Shown here one piece after another: positions 59,236-64,000 of a stretch of DNA of 64,000 nucleotides (position 1 is its first letter; each line of letters starts with the position of its first letter). A program made the translations under genes and the position numbers. Below the pieces are notes generated by a model. It saw nothing but the letters and a program-made list of their open reading frames with translations, was not told where the DNA came from and did not search any database. The DNA comes from Paenibacillus flagellatus (GTDB lineage Bacteria; Bacillota; Bacilli; Paenibacillales; NBRC-103111), in the NCBI RefSeq assembly GCF_003217775.1, contig NZ_QJVJ01000021.1:1-64000 (forward strand). Direction: 5' to 3'.

Positions 59236-59273
59236 CGGAATAATGGTCGATCATCATTCGGGAGGGTAATCGT

Positions 59274-60212
59274 ATGGCCAAATTGGTGCAAAGCATTACG
59301 CAATTGATCGGAGATACTCCGCTCGTCCGTCTTAACCGGGTCGTACCGGAAGATAGCGCGGAAGTGTACGTGAAGCTCGAGTTCCAAAACCCGGGCGCCA
59401 GCGTGAAGGACCGGATCGCGATCAGCATGGTCGAAACGGCCGAGCGCGAAGGCAAGCTGAAGCCGGGCGACACGATCATCGAGCCGACCAGCGGCAACAC
59501 CGGCATCGGTCTGGCCATGGTCGCGGCGGCGAAGGGCTACAAGGCGATTCTCGTCATGCCGGAGACGATGAGCATCGAGCGGCGCAACCTGCTGCGCGCG
59601 TACGGCGCCCAGCTCGTCCTGACGCCGGGGCCGGAAGGCATGAAAGGCGCGATCAAGCGGGCGGAGGAGCTGCTGGCGGAAAATCCGTCCTACTTCATGC
59701 CGCAGCAGTTCAAGAACCAGGCGAACGTGAAGGTGCATCTCGAGACGACCGGTCCGGAAATCGTCGAGGCGATCAAATCCCACGACGGCCAGCTGGACGC
59801 GTTTGTCGCCGGCATCGGTACGGGCGGAACGATTACGGGAGCCGGCCAGGTGCTCCGCGAGAACTTCCCGGGCATCAAAATTTACGCGGTCGAGCCGTCG
59901 GCTTCTCCGGTATTGTCGGGCGGCAAGCCGGGTCCTCATAAAATTCAGGGGATCGGCGCGGGCTTCGTGCCCGATATCTTGAATACGAGCGTTTACGACG
60001 AAGTCATTCCGGTCGAGAACGAAGAAGCGTTCGAAACGTCGCGCCGCGTGGCGAAGGAAGAAGGCATACTCGGAGGCATCTCCTCCGGCGCGGCCATCTT
60101 CGCCGCTTTGAAGGTCGCGAAGCAGCTCGGCAAAGGCAAGCGCGTCGTCGCCGTCATCCCGAGCAACGGCGAACGTTACTTGAGCACGCCGCTGTATCAA
60201 TTTGACGAATAA
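59274..60212 (+). CDS. cysK: Cysteine synthase A
   Basis: 312 aa PLP enzyme making cysteine from O-acetylserine and sulfide. PLP lysine in [10 protein letters not shown] (about K46), PTSGNTGIG near 72 (substrate loop), [10 protein letters not shown] near 182 (phosphate site), and GISSGA near 270. ATG with GGGAGGG. Own promoter and strong terminator. In Bacillus CysK also controls CymR. Confidence 0.96.
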   Translation: MAKLVQSITQLIGDTPLVRLNRVVPEDSAEVYVKLEFQNPGASVKDRIAISMVETAEREGKLKPGDTIIEPTSGNTGIGLAMVAAAKGYKAILVMPETMSIERRNLLRAYGAQLVLTPGPEGMKGAIKRAEELLAENPSYFMPQQFKNQANVKVHLETTGPEIVEAIKSHDGQLDAFVAGIGTGGTITGAGQVLRENFPGIKIYAVEPSASPVLSGGKPGPHKIQGIGAGFVPDILNTSVYDEVIPVENEEAFETSRRVAKEEGILGGISSGAAIFAALKVAKQLGKGKRVVAVIPSNGERYLSTPLYQFDE

Positions 60213-60226
60213 ACGATCGATCTGCA

Positions 60227-60259
60227 CGAAGCCCCTCGCCGCGAGGGGCTTCGTTTTTT
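60227..60259 (+). terminator. Terminator after cysK
   Basis: A perfect 12-bp stem (CGAAGCCCCTCG and complement), 3-nt loop, then TTTTTT. Confidence 0.93.
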
Positions 60260-60260
60260 G

Positions 60261-60269
60261 TGCTATACT
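60261..60269 (+). promoter_or_regulatory. Extended -10 promoter of the pab operon
   Basis: TGCTATACT is an extended -10 immediately after the cysK terminator and about 42 nt before pabB. No good -35. Confidence 0.6.
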
Positions 60270-60310
60270 GGAGGCGTTGGTTTGCGATTGGCCGAAGGGG
60301 GAGCAAAGCG

Positions 60311-61900
60311 TTGAGGTTGACGACGGTTGGGCAATGGATCGAATGGGCGGGGGAATACCGGAATCTCCCGTTTATCGGAAAATATACGGACGCCCGGGGC
60401 GTTCCCGCTTCTTGGGAGCCGTTTTGGGAACGGGCGGGCAAGCCGTCCTTCGTGCTCGAGAGCGGCAAAGCCGGAAGATATACGTACTTCGGCATGGATC
60501 CCGTCTCCTCCGTGACCGGTAAAGCCGATCGAGCCTGCATAGCGGAATACGCGGAAGGTCCGATGGGAGACGAACGGCGGACGATCGGCGAGCGCCGCGT
60601 GACGGGGGCGCCGCTGCAGACGGTACAAAGCTGGATGGCGCCTTATCGGTCGCCTTCCGTTGAAGGCGCCCCGCCGTTCAGCGGAGGGTGCGTCGGGTTT
60701 TGGGGGTACGATGTGGCGCGCTCGATCGAGCGGCTGCCCGCGATCGCCGAAGACGATCTGCAGCTGCCGGATTACGAGTTCATGATGATGAAGCGCATAT
60801 GGGCGTACGACCTGAAGGAGCGGGCGCTCTATTGCGCCGTTCATACGTTCCTAGCCGACGAGGGGGTGCCGCCGGAGGACGCCGATCGGCGGGAAAGGCT
60901 GGAGCGTCTATATCGGGAGGCGGAGCGGGAAGCGGGAAGAATGGCCGATTGGTGGAACGAGGCGGTCGCCGCCGCCGAAGCGGACGAGCTCGGCGGTGAG
61001 CGAAAGCGGGCGTTCGAGCTTGTAACCCGGCAAGACGCGTTGACCGTCGAGGTCGAGGCGATACCGGGCATCGACATCGCGTTTCCGAAGCCGCGCTTCC
61101 TGGAGGCGGTGCGCCGAATCCAACGGTATATCGCGCAAGGAGACGTGTTCCAGGTAAACTTGTCGGTCCGCCAGAGCAAGCGCCTGCAGAGCCCGCCGGA
61201 GCACATTTACGAATGGCTCCGACTGCTGAACCCGTCGCCGTACATGGGACTGCTCCGGTTCCGGGATTACGATCTCGTATCGGGGTCGCCGGAGCTGCTC
61301 GTGAAAACCGTCGGGGGCGTCGTCGAGACGCGCCCGATCGCGGGTACTCGTCCCCGCGGCGGCGACGAGGCGGAGGACCGACGGCTCGAGGACGAGCTTC
61401 TCACGAACGAGAAGGAGCGCGCCGAGCATATCATGCTGGTCGACTTGCTGCGCAACGACCTCGGCCGGGTTTCCCGGTACGGCACGGTGAAGGTGACGGA
61501 GCTGATGGCGATCGAACGGTATTCCCACGTCATGCATATCGTTTCCCATGTTCGGGGCACACTGGCGGAAGGCAAGGACGCGTTCGACGTCATCGCCGCG
61601 GCTTTTCCGGGAGGAACGATTACCGGAGCCCCGAAAATCCGCACGATGGAAATCATCGAGGAGCTGGAGCCGGTTCGCCGGGGGCCGTATACCGGGTCGA
61701 TCGGGTGGATTGACTATAACGGCAATATGGAATTAAATATAGTTATACGTACGCTCGTCGTTCGCGACGGAGTCGGATACGTACAGTCGGGCGCCGGTAT
61801 CGTCATCGATTCGGTCCCGGAGAAGGAGTTTGCGGAGTCGCTGAACAAGGCGAAGGCGTTGTGGAAAGCGGTTCTATATAGCGAGAATGCGAGGAGCTGA
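60311..61900 (+). CDS. pabB: Aminodeoxychorismate synthase component I
   Basis: 529 aa chorismate-using enzyme. Motifs: VFQVNLSVRQSKR (about 278), ASGSPE-like SGSPELLVK (about 320), RPIAGTRPRGG (about 338), HIMLVDLLRNDLGRV (about 370) and GGTITGAPKIRTMEIIEELEP (about 435, read in parts). It has Ala in PIAGT where E. coli PabB has the nucleophilic Lys, so it could be taken for TrpE; the pabA-pabC-folP neighbours favour PabB. TTG start at 60311 with GGGGGAG at 7 nt. Longer than the usual 450-475 aa. Confidence 0.9.
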   Translation: MRLTTVGQWIEWAGEYRNLPFIGKYTDARGVPASWEPFWERAGKPSFVLESGKAGRYTYFGMDPVSSVTGKADRACIAEYAEGPMGDERRTIGERRVTGAPLQTVQSWMAPYRSPSVEGAPPFSGGCVGFWGYDVARSIERLPAIAEDDLQLPDYEFMMMKRIWAYDLKERALYCAVHTFLADEGVPPEDADRRERLERLYREAEREAGRMADWWNEAVAAAEADELGGERKRAFELVTRQDALTVEVEAIPGIDIAFPKPRFLEAVRRIQRYIAQGDVFQVNLSVRQSKRLQSPPEHIYEWLRLLNPSPYMGLLRFRDYDLVSGSPELLVKTVGGVVETRPIAGTRPRGGDEAEDRRLEDELLTNEKERAEHIMLVDLLRNDLGRVSRYGTVKVTELMAIERYSHVMHIVSHVRGTLAEGKDAFDVIAAAFPGGTITGAPKIRTMEIIEELEPVRRGPYTGSIGWIDYNGNMELNIVIRTLVVRDGVGYVQSGAGIVIDSVPEKEFAESLNKAKALWKAVLYSENARS

Positions 61901-61906
61901 GCCGAG

Positions 61907-62494
61907 ATGATCTTGGTAATCGACAATTACGATTCGTTTACTTACAATTTGGTGCAATATTTGGGCGAGATCGGGCAGGAGGTCGTCGTCCGCCGCAACG
62001 ACCAGATCGACTTGGACGGCATCGCCGCGTTGAAGCCCGACCATATCCTCATATCACCCGGCCCTTGCACGCCGAACGAAGCGGGCATCAGCCTGGCACT
62101 GATCGAGCGGTTCAAGGGCGAGATTCCAATACTCGGCGTCTGCTTGGGCCACCAATCGATCGGACAAGCGTTCGGCGGGGAAGTCGTGCGGGCCGAGAAG
62201 CTGATGCACGGCAAGACGTCCGACATTTATCACGACGGCAAGACGATTTTCGCCGGCATCCCGTCTCCTTACACCGCGACACGGTACCATTCGCTGATCG
62301 TGCGCCGCGAGACGCTGCCGGACTGCTTGGAGATCAGCGCCGAGACGAAGGACGGCGAAATTATGGGGCTGCGCCACAAGCAGTATCCGATCGAAGGCGT
62401 GCAATTCCATCCCGAGTCGATCATTACCGATCACGGGCTGACGCTGCTCCGCAACTTCGTGGGGAGTGCCGCCCCGAGCGGGGCCGGGAAATGA
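61907..62494 (+). CDS. pabA: Aminodeoxychorismate/anthranilate synthase glutamine amidotransferase
   Basis: 195 aa class I GATase supplying ammonia to PabB, and in Bacillus often also to TrpE. Catalytic Cys in GVCLGHQ (about C79), His and Glu in VQFHPESI (about 168). [10 protein letters not shown] at the N-terminus. Starts 6 nt after pabB; overlaps pabC by 4 nt. Confidence 0.95.
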   Translation: MILVIDNYDSFTYNLVQYLGEIGQEVVVRRNDQIDLDGIAALKPDHILISPGPCTPNEAGISLALIERFKGEIPILGVCLGHQSIGQAFGGEVVRAEKLMHGKTSDIYHDGKTIFAGIPSPYTATRYHSLIVRRETLPDCLEISAETKDGEIMGLRHKQYPIEGVQFHPESIITDHGLTLLRNFVGSAAPSGAGK

Positions 62495-63396
62495 AAATCG
62501 CGGTAAACGGGCGTATATGCGAGGATAAGGAAGCCGTGATCTCCGTTTACGATCACGGCTTTTTGTACGGGATGGGACTGTTCGAGACGTTTCGCACTTA
62601 CGGCGGACGTCCGTTTTTGTTGGAGGCGCATTTGCGCCGCCTTGCGGCCGGCTGCGGCGAGCTTGGCATCCGCTACGTTCCCGACGCGGCTCTTCTGGGA
62701 GCGCTGATCGCCGAGCTTCTGGAGAAAAACGGGCTGGCCGACGCTTACGTCCGCCTGTCCGTCTCGGCCGGGGTGGACGTGCTGGGCTTGCCGGCGGGGG
62801 ATTACGAGGAACCGACCGTAATCGTCTACATGAAGCCGCTTCCGCCTCGGGACGAACGCGTCTATGCGGAGGGCAAGCCGATTCAGCTGCTCGAGCTGCG
62901 GCGCAACAGCCCGGATGCCGGGAGCGTCCGGTTCAAGTCGTTCCATTATATGAACAACGTATTGGCGAAGCGGGAAATGCGACGGTACGATTGGGCGTCC
63001 GGCGCCGAGGGCGTTTTCTTGGACGAGCACGGGCATGTGGCGGAGGGGATCGTGAGCAACGTCTTTTGGGCTCGGGACGGCGTCCTGTATACGCCTTCGC
63101 TCGAGACGGGGATATTGCCGGGCATTACCCGCGAATTCGCGATGAAGCTGGCCCGCGAGTCCGGACTGCCCGTGAAGGAAGGCTTGTTCGGTTGGCCGGA
63201 GCTGCTGGACGCGGACGAAGCGTTCGTGACCAACTCGGTGCAGGAAATCGTCCCGGTCGCTCGCGCGTTCGAGCCGTCCGGGATCGAAATCCGGTTCGAG
63301 CGGTCGGGAGGGGCGCCCGGACCGATTACGCGCCGGCTGACGGCCGAATATGCCGCCGCGGTCGGGCGGCTTGGAGACAATAGGAGAAGAGGTTGA
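62491..63396 (+). CDS. pabC: Aminodeoxychorismate lyase
   Basis: 301 aa fold-type IV PLP enzyme that releases pyruvate to give p-aminobenzoate. [13 protein letters not shown] near residue 24; PLP lysine in [10 protein letters not shown] (about K149); EGIVSNVFW (about 188) and NSVQEIVPV near 250. Relation to D-amino acid and branched-chain aminotransferases is close, but the operon supports PabC. ATG overlaps the pabA stop (ATGA). Confidence 0.92.
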   Translation: MKIAVNGRICEDKEAVISVYDHGFLYGMGLFETFRTYGGRPFLLEAHLRRLAAGCGELGIRYVPDAALLGALIAELLEKNGLADAYVRLSVSAGVDVLGLPAGDYEEPTVIVYMKPLPPRDERVYAEGKPIQLLELRRNSPDAGSVRFKSFHYMNNVLAKREMRRYDWASGAEGVFLDEHGHVAEGIVSNVFWARDGVLYTPSLETGILPGITREFAMKLARESGLPVKEGLFGWPELLDADEAFVTNSVQEIVPVARAFEPSGIEIRFERSGGAPGPITRRLTAEYAAAVGRLGDNRRRG

Positions 63397-63401
63397 TTCG
63401 G

Positions 63402-64000
63402 ATGAACAGCGATTCGAACGACATTCGGGAGCCGGGTCGGCCGTTCGCCTACCCGTCTTCGCGTCATGCGGGAAGCCGGCCGCTTCGTTGCCGGGACTTG
63501 GAGCTGACGATCGGCGGGCGGACGCTCGTGATGGGCATTTTGAACGTGACGCCGGATTCTTTTTCCGACGGAGGACGCTACGATTCGCTCGACCGCGCGG
63601 TGGAGCGGGCGTTCGCCATGGTGGAGGAAGGCGCGGACATGATCGACGTCGGCGGGGAATCGACCCGCCCGGGCTTCGCGCCGGTAACGCTCGAGGAGGA
63701 GCTGGAGCGCGTCGTGCCCGTCGTCCGGGCATTGACGGAGGCGGGGCTGCCCGTGCCGATATCGGTCGATACGTACAAGGCGGAAGTCGCGAGACGAGCG
63801 CTCGATGCAGGGGCCCACATCGTGAACGACATTTGGGGGTTCAAGCGGGACCCCCAGATGGCGACGGTGGCGGCCGCTTACGATTGTCCGGTTATTCTGA
63901 TGCATAATCGCGCCGAGGCTGTCTATGAAGACTACGATGCCGAGGTGATCGCCGATTTACGGGCGTGCGTCGACATCGCCCGGCGGGCCGGCGTGAAGGA
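63402..64000 (+). CDS. folP: Dihydropteroate synthase (3' end outside the window)
   Basis: First 199 codons of folP. Sulfonamide target that joins PABA to the pterin. MGILNVTPDSFSDGG near residue 48, DVGGESTRPG near 88, ISVDTYKAEVA near 127, and VNDIWGF near 146. ATG at 63402 begins a 40-residue N-terminal extension before the usual start. It is 5 nt after pabC and thus part of the folate operon. The remaining C-terminal third is not visible. Confidence 0.93.
   Translation, partial: MNSDSNDIREPGRPFAYPSSRHAGSRPLRCRDLELTIGGRTLVMGILNVTPDSFSDGGRYDSLDRAVERAFAMVEEGADMIDVGGESTRPGFAPVTLEEELERVVPVVRALTEAGLPVPISVDTYKAEVARRALDAGAHIVNDIWGFKRDPQMATVAAAYDCPVILMHNRAEAVYEDYDAEVIADLRACVDIARRAGVK

Noticed and set aside
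59209-59273. T-box or SAM riboswitch before cysK
   Set aside because: The leader is only about 60 nt and lacks T-box or S-box core motifs; only a short inverted repeat is seen.
56730-60227. A 1165-codon antisense frame opposite coaX to cysK
   Set aside because: It spans four well-supported plus-strand genes and their promoter. Composition is that of a shadow frame.

Overview
The window reads as the origin-proximal 'yaa/yab' region of a high-GC, endospore-forming member of the Paenibacillaceae (Cohnella or a GC-rich Paenibacillus would fit). The evidence is Bacillus-type gene order, many sporulation genes (gin, yabG, sspF, spoVG, fin, spoVT, yabP, yabQ, spoIIE), GC-rich codon use and frequent GTG/TTG starts. 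The species cannot be named from the sequence alone.

Layout. 1-171 is the 3' end of a 23S rRNA gene, followed directly by a terminator with no 5S gene. 310-5590 holds an unknown membrane protein (minus strand), gin, a YaaO-type PLP decarboxylase, tmk, darA, yaaR and holB. 5719-8747 holds ricT, yabA, yabB and rsmI. abrB lies on the minus strand with tandem Spo0A boxes. An HD-domain hydrolase sits where B. subtilis has metS, then tatD. An ecsAB ABC transporter pair is inserted on the minus strand. A c-di-AMP (ydaO-type) riboswitch precedes a G5/3D cell-wall protein. rnmV and ksgA form one uninterrupted reading frame. yabG, veg, sspF, ispE, purR, ridA, spoVG, glmU, ctc, pth, fin and mfd follow; prs is absent between glmU and ctc. 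A PrsA-like lipoprotein, spoVT, yabM, mazG, hup, rqcP, yabP, yabQ, divIC, yabR, tRNA-Met, spoIIE, yabS, yabT, tilS, hprT and ftsH come next.

Downstream of ftsH the order departs from B. subtilis. A MarR/GbsR-type regulator, an RND permease, a lipoprotein membrane-fusion protein and a secreted protein with three internal repeats form an apparent four-gene export cassette (45.8-52.8 kb). Then nadA-nadB-nadC-coaX, hslO, a membrane-anchored PPIase, cysK and pabB-pabA-pabC-folP; folP is cut by the window end.

How it fits together. Most genes are housekeeping: replication (tmk, holB, yabA), rRNA/tRNA maturation (rnmV, ksgA, rsmI, tilS, pth), cofactors (nad, coaX, pab/fol), envelope (glmU, ispE, ecs, prsA) and proteolysis (ftsH). 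A layer of sporulation control runs through it. Promoters for forespore sigma factors can be read before gin, fin, sspF and spoVT, a SigK-type one before yabG, a SigH-type one before spoVG, and a 21-bp-spaced SigA/Spo0A-type one before spoIIE. The least explained parts are the RND cassette, the RNase M5-KsgA fusion frame and a perfect inverted repeat inside nadC.
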